Positions 37,619 through 47,001 of a stretch of 64,000 bases of DNA are shown in pieces. The notes beneath the pieces are model-generated. The model saw only the letters and a program-made list of their open reading frames with translations, had not been told where the DNA came from and did not search any database. The DNA comes from Chitinophaga sp. LS1 (GTDB lineage Bacteria > Bacteroidota > Bacteroidia > Chitinophagales > Chitinophagaceae): NCBI RefSeq assembly GCF_034274695.1, contig NZ_CP128362.1, forward strand, positions 3,040,501-3,104,500, read 5' to 3'. Numbering within the stretch: position 1 is the first letter of the stretch; every line of letters starts with the position of its first letter. A program made the position numbers and the translations under genes.

Positions 37619-38563
37619 ATGAACATTGACAATTCACTACTAGAAAAATACTTTAAGGGAACCTGCACGGACGAAGAGGTGAAGCTGGTAGAAGCTTATC
37701 TTTCTCAGCCCGAAACGCCGGAAGCCGATGAATGGTTTCAGGAGAGGTATGAAGAGAGTGCAGGTACCCCGGTTGTAAGTATGAAGCGGAATATATTCCG
37801 TCGCTGGTATAGCGCAGCTGCTGCGGTAGCTATATTGATCGGTGTACTGGGTTGGATGTGGCAGTGGCAGCATAACTCAGCAGGTAAGAATTTAGTGGCT
37901 TCTGCATGGGATACACTGGCGAATTCAGGCAACGACATTAAAAGATTGGCGATGACTGATGGTTCGGAAGTTTGGCTGGCCCCGCATTCATCTGTAATAT
38001 ATAATCAGCAATATAACGATAGTACCCGTGAGTTATGGTTGGAAGGTGAAGCATTTTTTAGAGTAAAAAGTGATCAGGCAAGACCATTTAGTGTGCATAC
38101 CGGTAAGCTGGTCACCACCGCCCTCGGCACCGCATTCAACATCAGTACGACAAGCAAAGCTGATGGCAGTATAGAGGTCAGTCTGCTGGAAGGGAAAGTT
38201 TCTGTAGCTACCTCCGCATTTTCCTGCATTCTGCATCCCGGTCAGATGATAGCATGGCGTGATGACCTGGTTTCATTTGCACCTGTCAATTTCAACCTGC
38301 AGGAAGTAAATGACTGGCGGCAAGGGAAAATGGTGTTTGACAAAACCCTGCTGGCAGATGCCTTCGCCCGTATGCAGGCCCGTACTGGCTGTAAGATCAT
38401 CATAGATCCGTCGATTAAAAAAGATCTCAAAGTATCAGGAACATTCCCGGCCTCCACGCCGGTTGAAAATATACTGGAAGCAATGCAATATGTACATGGA
38501 TTTAAAGTCGAGAAAAGAGGCAATAACACATATGCGATAGTTACACCAACAAACAACAACTAA
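37619..38563 (+). CDS. FecR-family anti-sigma factor
   Basis: 314 residues: cytoplasmic N-terminal part (NIDNSLLEKYFKGTCTDEE, sigma-binding), one membrane span (about 63-82), the periplasmic FecR domain (TDGSEVWLAPHSSVIYNQQ, LEGEAFFRVKSDQARPF, LGTAFNI) and a C-terminal DUF4974/STN-like domain (AFARMQARTGCKIIIDPSI). It holds an ECF sigma factor until a TonB receptor signals. Usually the sigma gene sits just upstream; here the only candidate is 8 kb away on the other strand (46355-46876). Confidence 0.93.
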   Translation: MNIDNSLLEKYFKGTCTDEEVKLVEAYLSQPETPEADEWFQERYEESAGTPVVSMKRNIFRRWYSAAAAVAILIGVLGWMWQWQHNSAGKNLVASAWDTLANSGNDIKRLAMTDGSEVWLAPHSSVIYNQQYNDSTRELWLEGEAFFRVKSDQARPFSVHTGKLVTTALGTAFNISTTSKADGSIEVSLLEGKVSVATSAFSCILHPGQMIAWRDDLVSFAPVNFNLQEVNDWRQGKMVFDKTLLADAFARMQARTGCKIIIDPSIKKDLKVSGTFPASTPVENILEAMQYVHGFKVEKRGNNTYAIVTPTNNN

Positions 38564-38765
38564 AACAAAAAAACTGTACAAACGCCATGCAGCACAGGCA
38601 TGGGAAATAGATGGGAATTGATTTTCATTACAAAGACACAACGATATTAACTGTACTGGCGTACTAATGCGCCACTGTAGGGGACAACCCGAGCTATCAT
38701 TATTAAACTTAAAGTAATTCTAAAGTATGCAAAAATCTACACAAAGATTTTGTAATGGGGAAGTT

Positions 38766-41700
38766 ATGCGAACATGGAAGGCTTTCCTGTTGTGTTTTTT
38801 ACTCGCAGGGATCCCTGTGGCGCTATCAGCGCAGTCCTACCAATCTCTGAACGACAAGGTCACAATTAACCTTGAACACACAAATGCAGCAGCTGTTGTA
38901 AAATCGCTTGAACAACAAACCAGTTACACTTTCGCTTACGACCCGGAGTATTTACAGCATTGCTCACTGGAAGCAGTGAAGTTCAATGCAAAGGCTTTAT
39001 CCGATGTATTACGCTACCTGGATGAATATGCGCCGATTGATATTTCGTACAATAACCAGACAGTAGCGTTGAAACAGGGTAAACAGTTCCGCAATGCCAC
39101 CCTGGAAAAAGGCCGTGTAAGCGGAAAGATTGTGGATTCCAAAAATGAACCATTACCGGGTGTAACCATTCTTGCCAGCAATGGACAGGGAGCAGTGACC
39201 AGTGTAGATGGCATGTATGAACTGAGTCTGAATCCGGGTGTATATACCCTTACATTCAGCTATGTGTCTTACGACACCCGTCAGGTTACAGATGTAAATG
39301 TTACAGCCAAAGGTGTAACACCGCTGAACGTAGTGATGAAAAGTACAGGTTCCCGACTGAAAGAGGTAACTGTTACAGGCAACTACAAGCGTGCATCTGT
39401 AGAAGGATTATATGCTATTCAGAAAAATAACGCAGGTATTACGGATGGTATCAGTGCTGAACAAATTAGCCGTACACCTGATAAAAATATTGGTGAAGTA
39501 CTGAAGCGTGTGAGCGGTTTGTCTACCATGGAAAATAAATACGTAGTAGTACGCGGTCTGAGTGAAAGGTACAACCAGGCAGTATTGAATGGACAGGTAA
39601 TGCCCAGCACAGAGCTGAACAGGAAGAACTTCAGTTTCGACATTATTCCTTCCAACATTGTGGAGAACGTTACGGTTGTAAAAACCCTGACACCGGATCG
39701 TAGCGCCGAATTTGGAGGTGGACTGGTGGAAGTCAATACCCTGGATATTCCTTCACAGAATTTTCTGAACGTAGCGGCGGGTAGCAGCTATAACAGTATG
39801 ACCACCGGCAAAACATTTCGCTCTCTTCAGTTAGACGGAAGCGAATACTGGGGCAAAGCAGCGCCTCACCGCAACCTGTTGGGTAAACTGGACTGGAATA
39901 ATACAGCAGACATAAAGGCTGCTTATAATGCCAAGGGCAATCAGGCCACCGCATTCAGTAATAACTGGGGAGTGTATGAAATGAAAGCCCCTGTTTCCCA
40001 AAACTACCAGCTCTCTGCCGGTACAGTATTCAATGTATCGGGTAAAAACCAGCTAGGTGTAGTGGTGTCTGCAAGTTACCGTAACACTTTTCAGACACAG
40101 GACATCAGGATGAGTCGTGATAATTTTGATGGCAGGGTAAATGCGGATGATCCTGATCGTGCAGGTTTTAGCGGACAGCGTTTTGGCCTCACAACCAACT
40201 TGGGTGGACTGGCAGGTATCGGATTGAGAACTCCTCATACACGCATCGGATATCAGACTTTGTTCCTGAGAACATACGATCAGCAGTTGATTATAGGGAA
40301 AGGTCAGCACTCTGATCCAAGTGGTATGTTGCTGGGATATTATGATCTGACTACACAAACAGACCTTTGGCAACATCAGTTAAAAGGTGAACATTCCATA
40401 GGTAACAAGGGCGTGAAATTCAAGTGGATGGGTAATTATTTAGTAATGGACAAACAGAAGCCGGACAATCACCAGATGCTGGCCAATGTGATTACAGATG
40501 ACAAACTGGAATCCAATGAATTCAACATCAGCAATCCATTTAGCAGTGGTATCAGTGAAGGGGTTTTGCGCTGGTGGAGCCGTGCTTATGAGAAGAACTA
40601 CAACTGGGATGCAGGTGTGACAGTACCATTCAATTTCAGTCCGGGCAACTTTGTTTCCCGGAATATATTCAAAGCTGGGTACGCCGGCTGGAGGAAAGAC
40701 AGGTTATTTTATGTATTGAATACCGGTTCTAAAAACTACAATACAACTGACTACCCGCCATTAGCACAGGCATTTACACCAGAAAGAGGAGGCAGTATTT
40801 ATATCAGTGATTTCTCTGATGATTTTCATAAAACAGCTTCATTGCATGGTATGTACCTGATGCTGGATAACAAAATCGGCGATAAATGGCGCCTGGTATG
40901 GGGGGTAAGAGCCGAATACTACAACCTGAACAAAGCGAATGATGCACTGGATTCATTGTTCCATTATATCAATAGTAGCCGTGGCAGTGACGAGCAGTTT
41001 GATTATAGTGAGTTACTAAACAGGGAGCCTAACTGGAATTTCTTCCCTTCCGTAAACCTGACTTATAGCCTGACGCCTATGATGAACCTGCGTCTGGCAT
41101 ACTCAAAGAGTATTATTCGTCCTGACCTTCGTGAAATGTCTTTCTTCAGGGAATACGATTTTGAATTGGGTGGTATTTACCAGAGTGAACTGGTACGGTC
41201 AACGATTGCTCACCACTACGATTTCCGTTATGAATGGTATCCGGGAGCAGGAGAGGTGCTGTCTATGTCTCTGTTCTATAAGGAGTTTGGCTACTCTATG
41301 GAGATTTATAATGACGAGCAGAGTGGTGGTATCTATAACCTGAAGAACAATAAAAACGCAAAGAACTACGGGTTGGAAGTGGAAGTGCGCAAGTCGCTTA
41401 ACTTTACGAAAGTACCTGTATTGCGTAACATTATCCTATATGGAAACTTTACTACACTGCGGGCATATGTAACGCCAATGACGGTGAATTACAACTCAGT
41501 AGACCCAACGAATCCATTGAAAGTAACACCGCTTGAAACGATAGGAAAAGAAGAAAGGAGGCCCCAGACTGGCGCCAGCAATTACATGTTGAATGCAGGT
41601 ATCTTTTACGATGTAAAACCTGCTTCATTCAGTCTGGTGTACAATTATATATCAAACCGTATGTTCCGTCCGGATGTAGCTTTTATCTATTCACTGTATG

Positions 41701-41957
41701 AGCGTCCGCTGGAATCGCTGGATGCGCAGCTGGCAGTACGGTTTATGAAGCAGAAGGGAGAAGTAAAACTGAATATTTCCAACCTGCTGAACAGTTCGTC
41801 GCTTGTGTATCGTAACAGCTATAGTGATGGTGACATTACCAACGGGAAAAAGACACCATCTACCAAAGAATTGCTGTATCAGAACGGGAAAGATCTGATC
41901 AACTACGAAGCGAAGCCAGGCCGTACTTACAGCATTACAATCAGTTACAAGTTCTAG
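38766..41957 (+). CDS. TonB-dependent receptor with STN signalling domain
   Basis: 1063 residues from MRTWKAF. Signal peptide ending ALSAQ (about 23); STN domain (about 30-105: LEHTNAAAVVKSLEQQ, TFAYDPEYLQ); carboxypeptidase-regulatory-like domain (GKIVDSKNEPLPGVTI); plug (GEVLKRVSGLSTMENKYVVV, RGLSERYNQAVLNG); and a long beta barrel ending YSITISYKF. The RGLSERYNQ plug type is that of Oar/CirA-like receptors, not SusC, and no SusD follows. The STN domain should contact the FecR C-terminus and pass on ligand binding. The upstream ATG at 38727 gives a poorer signal peptide. Confidence 0.92.
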   Translation: MRTWKAFLLCFLLAGIPVALSAQSYQSLNDKVTINLEHTNAAAVVKSLEQQTSYTFAYDPEYLQHCSLEAVKFNAKALSDVLRYLDEYAPIDISYNNQTVALKQGKQFRNATLEKGRVSGKIVDSKNEPLPGVTILASNGQGAVTSVDGMYELSLNPGVYTLTFSYVSYDTRQVTDVNVTAKGVTPLNVVMKSTGSRLKEVTVTGNYKRASVEGLYAIQKNNAGITDGISAEQISRTPDKNIGEVLKRVSGLSTMENKYVVVRGLSERYNQAVLNGQVMPSTELNRKNFSFDIIPSNIVENVTVVKTLTPDRSAEFGGGLVEVNTLDIPSQNFLNVAAGSSYNSMTTGKTFRSLQLDGSEYWGKAAPHRNLLGKLDWNNTADIKAAYNAKGNQATAFSNNWGVYEMKAPVSQNYQLSAGTVFNVSGKNQLGVVVSASYRNTFQTQDIRMSRDNFDGRVNADDPDRAGFSGQRFGLTTNLGGLAGIGLRTPHTRIGYQTLFLRTYDQQLIIGKGQHSDPSGMLLGYYDLTTQTDLWQHQLKGEHSIGNKGVKFKWMGNYLVMDKQKPDNHQMLANVITDDKLESNEFNISNPFSSGISEGVLRWWSRAYEKNYNWDAGVTVPFNFSPGNFVSRNIFKAGYAGWRKDRLFYVLNTGSKNYNTTDYPPLAQAFTPERGGSIYISDFSDDFHKTASLHGMYLMLDNKIGDKWRLVWGVRAEYYNLNKANDALDSLFHYINSSRGSDEQFDYSELLNREPNWNFFPSVNLTYSLTPMMNLRLAYSKSIIRPDLREMSFFREYDFELGGIYQSELVRSTIAHHYDFRYEWYPGAGEVLSMSLFYKEFGYSMEIYNDEQSGGIYNLKNNKNAKNYGLEVEVRKSLNFTKVPVLRNIILYGNFTTLRAYVTPMTVNYNSVDPTNPLKVTPLETIGKEERRPQTGASNYMLNAGIFYDVKPASFSLVYNYISNRMFRPDVAFIYSLYERPLESLDAQLAVRFMKQKGEVKLNISNLLNSSSLVYRNSYSDGDITNGKKTPSTKELLYQNGKDLINYEAKPGRTYSITISYKF

Positions 41958-42025
41958 TAAACGCGTTTCACACATATATCCTGATCAGGTATGCAATTTT
42001 TAACCTTTAAGAAAACATCAACAAG

Positions 42026-43423
42026 ATGAAAAGAAAACCCTTAATTTTCGCCGCTCTGGCCTCAGTTGCAATCATCAGCGCAGCTCTGGTAAGCTCTTGT
42101 AAGAAAGATGCAGGTATAGCAGGCGATCGTGCATTGTCCGCAACCCAGGTAGTTCCTACCAGTTCCACACTGTCTGGTGTTTTAGGTACCGGCCACACTG
42201 TAGTAGATAGTATTCACCTGACCAGCAGCGTAGCCTGGCACCTGAGTGGTCTGGTATATGTAGATTCAGCAGACGTGCTGATCATTGATGCTGGTACTAC
42301 TATCAGAGGAGATCTGAGCACAAGTTCTTCAGTACCTGGTGGTGGTCTGGTTATCACCCGTGGTGCGAAGCTGCTTGCTCAGGGTACAGCTGCAAGCCCA
42401 ATTGTATTCACATCTGCAGCAACTACCCCTGTTTCAGGTGACTGGTCTGGTATTGTTCTCTTAGGTAATGCGCCAACTAACCACAGTGGCCGTGTACAGG
42501 TAGAAGGTATTCCAACAAATCCTCCAGCTGATGCTACTTACGGTGGTACTACCGGTACCAGCTGTTCAGACAACTCTGGTATTCTGACTTATGTTCGTAT
42601 CGAGTATGCTGGTTATGAACTGTCAACTGATAACGAAATTAACGGTCTGACATTAGCTGGTGTTGGTTCCGGTACTACTATTAACCACGTAGAGGTTTAC
42701 AAATCTAAAGATGACGCATTCGAATTCTTCGGTGGTTGCGTTAGCCCTTCTTACCTGATCGCTGTTGACGCGTTGGACGATATGTTCGATTTCGACAATG
42801 GGTTCTCTGGTACAATTAACTATGCATTAGGTCTGTCTGATACTACCCGTGCAGACAAGAGCCAGTCTAACGGTATCGAAAGCGATAACAATTCAACTGG
42901 TGATTCTACTGCATCTCCTGTAACACTGCCAGTAGTTAACCACATGACTATCGTAGGTGTAACTCCAACCCGTGCTTCTATCACCAATGGTCAGCCATCT
43001 GGTACTGGTAGCTATGGTCGTGCTGCTCACCTGAGAAGAAGTTCCCGTTTCAACATCCAGAATTCAGTATTCCTGGGCTTCAACAAAGGATTCTCCCTGG
43101 ATGGTACAGCGGGTAATACACCATGTGCTTACTTCAGAGGTCTGTCTGCACTGACTAACAACATTGTGCATGCATATGTTACTCCGTTCGGTACAGAAGG
43201 TACGAGCCCTTGCTCTGTATCCCTGACCAGCGGCAACGTAGCTATTACCAACTCAAGCAATGCCAACGCAGCTATTCAGCTGGTAGCTCCGTTCTCAAGA
43301 CCTGCTACTGCTTCTGCTGCTAACTGGTTCCCTGCTTCTGCTGCAAGCCCTGCACAGGTGAAGTTGTCAGGTGCATTCACTTTCGGTGGTACAGACTGGA
43401 CTTCTGGTTGGTCCAGGTACTAA
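42026..43423 (+). CDS. Beta-helix surface lipoprotein partnered with the TonB receptor
   Basis: 465 residues. Lipobox SSCK near residue 25. The body is rich in Gly, Ser, Thr and Val with turns typical of a right-handed beta helix: GLVYVDSADVLIIDAGTTI, GGLVITRGAKLLAQGTAASP, GDWSGIVLLGNAP, INHVEVYKSKDDAFEFFGG. It begins 68 bp after the receptor and may be its ligand-binding or substrate-handling partner, in the place SusD holds in other loci. Codons are strongly of the highly expressed type (GGT, CGT, ACT), like tuf, suggesting an abundant protein. Automatic annotations of similar proteins vary; no enzyme motif is seen. Confidence 0.7.
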   Translation: MKRKPLIFAALASVAIISAALVSSCKKDAGIAGDRALSATQVVPTSSTLSGVLGTGHTVVDSIHLTSSVAWHLSGLVYVDSADVLIIDAGTTIRGDLSTSSSVPGGGLVITRGAKLLAQGTAASPIVFTSAATTPVSGDWSGIVLLGNAPTNHSGRVQVEGIPTNPPADATYGGTTGTSCSDNSGILTYVRIEYAGYELSTDNEINGLTLAGVGSGTTINHVEVYKSKDDAFEFFGGCVSPSYLIAVDALDDMFDFDNGFSGTINYALGLSDTTRADKSQSNGIESDNNSTGDSTASPVTLPVVNHMTIVGVTPTRASITNGQPSGTGSYGRAAHLRRSSRFNIQNSVFLGFNKGFSLDGTAGNTPCAYFRGLSALTNNIVHAYVTPFGTEGTSPCSVSLTSGNVAITNSSNANAAIQLVAPFSRPATASAANWFPASAASPAQVKLSGAFTFGGTDWTSGWSRY

Positions 43424-43495
43424 TATTCTTTCAGTTTCTATCATTCAAGTGTGGAGAGTTTTTCTCCACACTTGCTTTTAAAAATTAATCAACAA

Positions 43496-44254
43496 ATGCT
43501 CAAGTTTACTTTATTTTTTTCATTGGCCGCGCTGACATTGATGACGGCTTGTAGAAAGGGGGATCCAGTTAAAGAATATGCTTTTGGTTCTTTTTCTGCT
43601 GAAATGCTGGCATTGCCGGGTTCAGGTACATTAGATGTTTATGTCGGGGATAGCAAAGTAGGTTCCCTGACCGGTGGAACTGCTATTGGAAATGCTTCTC
43701 CGCTGATGTTGACAGCCGGAAAATCAACAACTATTTCATTTAAAACAGCAGATAAGGATTCGGTAATACTTGATACTATTATATCTGTTGGTGCAGGAGA
43801 AAAGGTGGGCTTAAAAATCGCATATAGCGAGGCATTGGGAATAAACGCATTTACCAGCGCAAGTGATGCGAGTGTAGGTGCTGATTCTACCGCATTTTTC
43901 CTCTTCAATGGCTTGCCTGAAGGTGCAGTGGCCGATGAAAAGGTAGATGCTTATCTGTTTAAATTGAATAATACAGATGGAAATTTTGAAGAAACGGATA
44001 TCGTGTGGAGAGATGTAGAAAGGGGTAAACTTCATCCAAATCTGACAACAATCAAGGTGACCGACGACGATGGTTCATCTATCATATATGCTATTAAAAT
44101 AAAGAGTCAAACTACCGGAGAATTTATCATGGATGGTATTGGCTCAGCGTATTTATCCCCATATTTTGAGGCAGGCAAGCGTGAGATCATCACCTTGAAT
44201 GCGCTTGATTTGGGAGGTTTGTATATGTATTTACCGGATTATGCTATTTATTAG
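43496..44254 (+). CDS. Unknown lipoprotein
   Basis: 252 residues from MLKFTLF. Lipobox MTAC (Cys near 19). The rest is beta-rich: SGTLDVYVGDSKVGSLTGG and LMLTAGKSTTISFKTADKD resemble the opening of a DUF4397-type immunoglobulin-like domain, but the match is weak. It lies between the beta-helix lipoprotein and its short relative and is probably co-transcribed. The in-frame ATG at 43451 would not give a signal peptide. Confidence 0.65.
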   Translation: MLKFTLFFSLAALTLMTACRKGDPVKEYAFGSFSAEMLALPGSGTLDVYVGDSKVGSLTGGTAIGNASPLMLTAGKSTTISFKTADKDSVILDTIISVGAGEKVGLKIAYSEALGINAFTSASDASVGADSTAFFLFNGLPEGAVADEKVDAYLFKLNNTDGNFEETDIVWRDVERGKLHPNLTTIKVTDDDGSSIIYAIKIKSQTTGEFIMDGIGSAYLSPYFEAGKREIITLNALDLGGLYMYLPDYAIY

Positions 44255-44278
44255 TGAGCTATTATAGCAGTTACTATC

Positions 44279-44887
44279 ATGAAAACCCTGTTTTTATATA
44301 TCGCTATTTTGCTCCTGCTGGCATCCTGCGATAAGGAGGATGCACCACTTCGGTCCACGAAAGAGGAGATCGTACCCGTCAATGATACATTGCGGGGCGT
44401 GTATAGTGCCAATACACTATTGACGAATGACCGTAAGTGGTGTGTGAAGGGATGGGTATATATTATCAACAGGTCTTCATTGCGTATAGAACCCGGAACG
44501 AAAATCAGGGTATTACCAGATCCTGCTGCCAAAAGTGGCGGCGGGATCATCATTGTTCGTGACTCAAAATTGGTGGCCCAGGGTACTACGGGTTTACCAA
44601 TCAGATTGCAGTTTATAGACACTGTCCATACACGACTAAATGGGTTGATAATAATGGGAAATGCATTTCAGCGGAAAGCATTTTTATTGCCGGAGGGTAA
44701 AGAGTTGTCTTACGGCGGCGATTTGCCTGAAGATAGTTCAGGAATCATTGATCATGTGGAGATGAGCTTTCATCACATGATATCACCTGGTATTTTACTG
44801 CTGGGAGTGGGAAGTAAAACCCGCATTGACCATGTTAACATGGATAAAGGAGTTTCTATCAGTACTGAAGGTTATAATGATCTTTGA
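44279..44887 (+). CDS. Short relative of the beta-helix lipoprotein
   Basis: 202 residues, lipobox LASC (Cys near 16). Residues 38-110 (TLRGVYSANTLLTNDRKWCV, GWVYIINRSSLRIEPGTKI, GGGIIIVRDSKLVAQGTTG) align in order with residues 52-125 of the protein at 42026. It then continues with DSSGIIDHVEMSFHH and ends after about one more coil (GVGSKTRIDHVNMDKG), so it is about 260 residues shorter. It looks like a complete but reduced version; whether it is a truncation cannot be told from sequence alone. Confidence 0.65.
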   Translation: MKTLFLYIAILLLLASCDKEDAPLRSTKEEIVPVNDTLRGVYSANTLLTNDRKWCVKGWVYIINRSSLRIEPGTKIRVLPDPAAKSGGGIIIVRDSKLVAQGTTGLPIRLQFIDTVHTRLNGLIIMGNAFQRKAFLLPEGKELSYGGDLPEDSSGIIDHVEMSFHHMISPGILLLGVGSKTRIDHVNMDKGVSISTEGYNDL

Positions 44888-44903
44888 TAAATGTTTGATG
44901 CAG

Positions 44904-44925
44904 GTATACTGTTTCTACAGTATAC
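44904..44925. other. Hairpin after the lipoprotein cluster
   Basis: GTATACTGT-TTCT-ACAGTATAC, a perfect 9-bp stem, without a T run; probably protects the 3' end or binds a dimeric regulator. Confidence 0.4.
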
Positions 44926-44985
44926 GGTATAGGTCTCTCAATAAAATATTTGAAGTTAGCATTAAAACAATCCCCATTTAAAAGA

Positions 44986-45016
44986 AAAAAGTTGGCTGTA
45001 TCTACAGCAGACTTTT
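44986..45016. terminator. Terminator after the S41 protease gene
   Basis: AAAGT and GCTGT pair with ACAGC and ACTTT around a TG/AG internal mismatch, flanked by A and T runs on both strands. It suits both convergent transcripts. Confidence 0.6.
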
Positions 45017-45017
45017 A

Positions 45018-46331
45018 TTATCTGCATATCATTATTCCTTTTTGTGCAGCCGGTATTTGTGAATTATAATAATGTCTGATGGTACCAGTATGGGTAGTGG
45101 TTTTTGCATTGCCATCGATGATAGAGATAGCTTTGGCGATAAGGGGATCGGTATGATTGCCGAGCGTTTTTAACGGAAGTTCAGACATTTCATCGATGGT
45201 ATAATCAGGGGAGATACCACTGGTGTATCCGCCAGTACCGTTAGCATTTAACAGGTTGTAAGTAATGGGCATGAGGGTCCAGGGAATCCGGGCGTCACTG
45301 ATGATGACAGCTCCTTTATCTTTTCCAAACGTTTTTTCGCCGATCTGTATGACCTGTGTATACGGCTTTAGTGAGTTGATCGTAAGCTCTGCTGCGGAAG
45401 CAGTCGCTTCTCCGGAAATTATAAATACCCGTGAGAGGGAGAGGCGTTTATCGGTCAATGCGGAAAAAGAAATGGGGTTGCCGCTTTCGGGTACAGAGAG
45501 TGCAGATTTGTAGGTAACGTCTCTACTACCCAGGTGGTTATTACCTGTATATTTTGCAAAAAGACTTTGTTCACTAATACCCGGGGCGATCATGGCATTC
45601 AGTAAAGCAGCTGCAGCAACACTTCCTCCGGGATTATAGCGCAGATCAAGAATTAATTCTGATGCACCGGCGTTTTTAAAGGCCTGAAAGGCTTGTTGCA
45701 AAGCGGTGTTATAGGTATCGTTGAAGTAATTGTAGAACAGGTAGGCAACTACTTTGTCTTTCACCATAAAAGTATCCTTCTGGTACAGCGGGTCCTCCCC
45801 CAGCTGCTGGGCGGGCAGGGTAATGACAGCATCGTTAACGGTGAGGGTAGCGGAGGTACCGGCCAGCATAGCGGCTGTCAGCTCACTGGCATTACTGCTG
45901 GTAAGGGTGTTGCCATTGATTGCAGTGAAATAGTCGCCTCTTTTGATACCATTCAGGGCTGCAACGGAACCGGGAATGACGAGTTGGACAACGCCTTTGG
46001 GGCCATCCTGCTCAATAACAGAAAATAGGATGCCGTACTGGTACAGCATATATTTAGGATACGTGGAGTTGTCACTGGGTTTGTACAGGAAAGAAAAACG
46101 GTCTTCGGCGTTTTTCAGGCTGGCAAAGTAATCGGTGGTACTCAGGGTCGTATCGACAGTGGCAGGCAGCGTACTATTCCAAAGATAGAAGTAACGCATA
46201 CTATCCAGTATCCACTTATTGGTTTCCTGCTGGGTGACAGGGCCAGTGGGTGTCACATCGGGTGCATTATCCTTGTGGCAGGCCGCAAAAAAAATTAATA
46301 CTGTCAGTGCAATAATAGCTGGGCGGAGCAT
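45018..46331 (-). CDS. S41-family (C-terminal processing) peptidase, lipoprotein
   Basis: 437 residues. Lipobox FAAC (Cys18). An N-terminal helical part (WILDSMRYFYLWN) is followed by a PDZ domain (about 98-172, GSVAALNGIKRGDYFTAING) and the S41 domain: LILDLRYNPGGSV, catalytic S312 (ATASAAE) and K337 (TFGKDKG), 25 residues apart as in CtpB. It probably degrades or trims periplasmic or surface proteins. It follows the sigma factor gene by 23 bp on the same strand, which links it to the signalling locus. Confidence 0.88.
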   Translation of the reverse strand: MLRPAIIALTVLIFFAACHKDNAPDVTPTGPVTQQETNKWILDSMRYFYLWNSTLPATVDTTLSTTDYFASLKNAEDRFSFLYKPSDNSTYPKYMLYQYGILFSVIEQDGPKGVVQLVIPGSVAALNGIKRGDYFTAINGNTLTSSNASELTAAMLAGTSATLTVNDAVITLPAQQLGEDPLYQKDTFMVKDKVVAYLFYNYFNDTYNTALQQAFQAFKNAGASELILDLRYNPGGSVAAAALLNAMIAPGISEQSLFAKYTGNNHLGSRDVTYKSALSVPESGNPISFSALTDKRLSLSRVFIISGEATASAAELTINSLKPYTQVIQIGEKTFGKDKGAVIISDARIPWTLMPITYNLLNANGTGGYTSGISPDYTIDEMSELPLKTLGNHTDPLIAKAISIIDGNAKTTTHTGTIRHYYNSQIPAAQKGIMICR

Positions 46332-46354
46332 AAGAAAAGATTAATTGGGTGAGG

Positions 46355-46876
46355 TCACATGTCGTAATGGGCCATCATTTCGCGCCTGATGTATTGCAGG
46401 GCGAGGTTGAGATGGTTTCTTACAGTGGCTGGTGATAAGCTAAGCTGATCGGCTATTTCCTTATAACTTTTTCCTTTATCACGGCTTAGCAGGTAGATAT
46501 TCCGGCGCTGTTCCGGCATTTTTTCAATCAGTTTCTGGATCTGTTCGCGGAATTCTTTGTGCAGTAAAGTCTGGTCTTCCCGGTGTTCGCTTACGGGGGG
46601 ATGACCGGAGGAGATATGGGCAAGAGATTTCCGTTCCCGGTAAAGCTTCCGGGTTTCATCGATGACAATATGCTTGACATAGACGAACAGCAGAGGAAAT
46701 ACATCCTGATTGACCTGTACTTTATGTATGTTTTCCCATAACTTAATAAAACATTGTTGTGTCACCTCCTGTGCTCGTAACCGGTCGTCAGTAAGCTTGT
46801 ATGCGAACCTGTACACTTTTTCCCTGTTCGCTTCAAACAGCTGACCGAAGAGAATCCTGGATGGGTTATCAGACAT
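46355..46876 (-). CDS. ECF RNA polymerase sigma factor
   Basis: 173 residues. Region 2 (LFGQLFEANREKVYRFAYKL, TQQCFIKLWENI) and region 4 (LIEKMPEQRRNIYLLSRDKG, SYKEIADQLSLSPATVRNHL) are clear, with an interdomain linker and no anti-sigma domain. It is of the Bacteroidota FecI-like sigma-70 class regulated by FecR. The likely partner is the FecR protein at 37619-38563. It is divergent from the DUF4254 gene, 125 bp away. Confidence 0.92.
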   Translation of the reverse strand: MSDNPSRILFGQLFEANREKVYRFAYKLTDDRLRAQEVTQQCFIKLWENIHKVQVNQDVFPLLFVYVKHIVIDETRKLYRERKSLAHISSGHPPVSEHREDQTLLHKEFREQIQKLIEKMPEQRRNIYLLSRDKGKSYKEIADQLSLSPATVRNHLNLALQYIRREMMAHYDM

Positions 46877-46989
46877 ATAGTGTTGATATAAGGTTGCTAA
46901 AATGCGAATTAAATGTAAGCAGCAATTGTTACTTGAATGTTAAAGTTCGGATGATTAAAATCTCTATTTACCTATTTAACCATTTTGTA

Positions 46990-46997
46990 TACATTTG
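46990..46997 (+). promoter_or_regulatory. -7 promoter element of the DUF4254 gene
   Basis: TACATTTG matches the consensus and lies four bases before ATG 47002, implying a leaderless message. Confidence 0.5.
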
Positions 46998-47001
46998 CTC
47001 C

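Noticed and set aside
46801..47001. Upstream extension of the DUF4254 gene
   Set aside because: It overlaps the sigma factor coding sequence and the -7 box, and the family similarity begins only at 47002.
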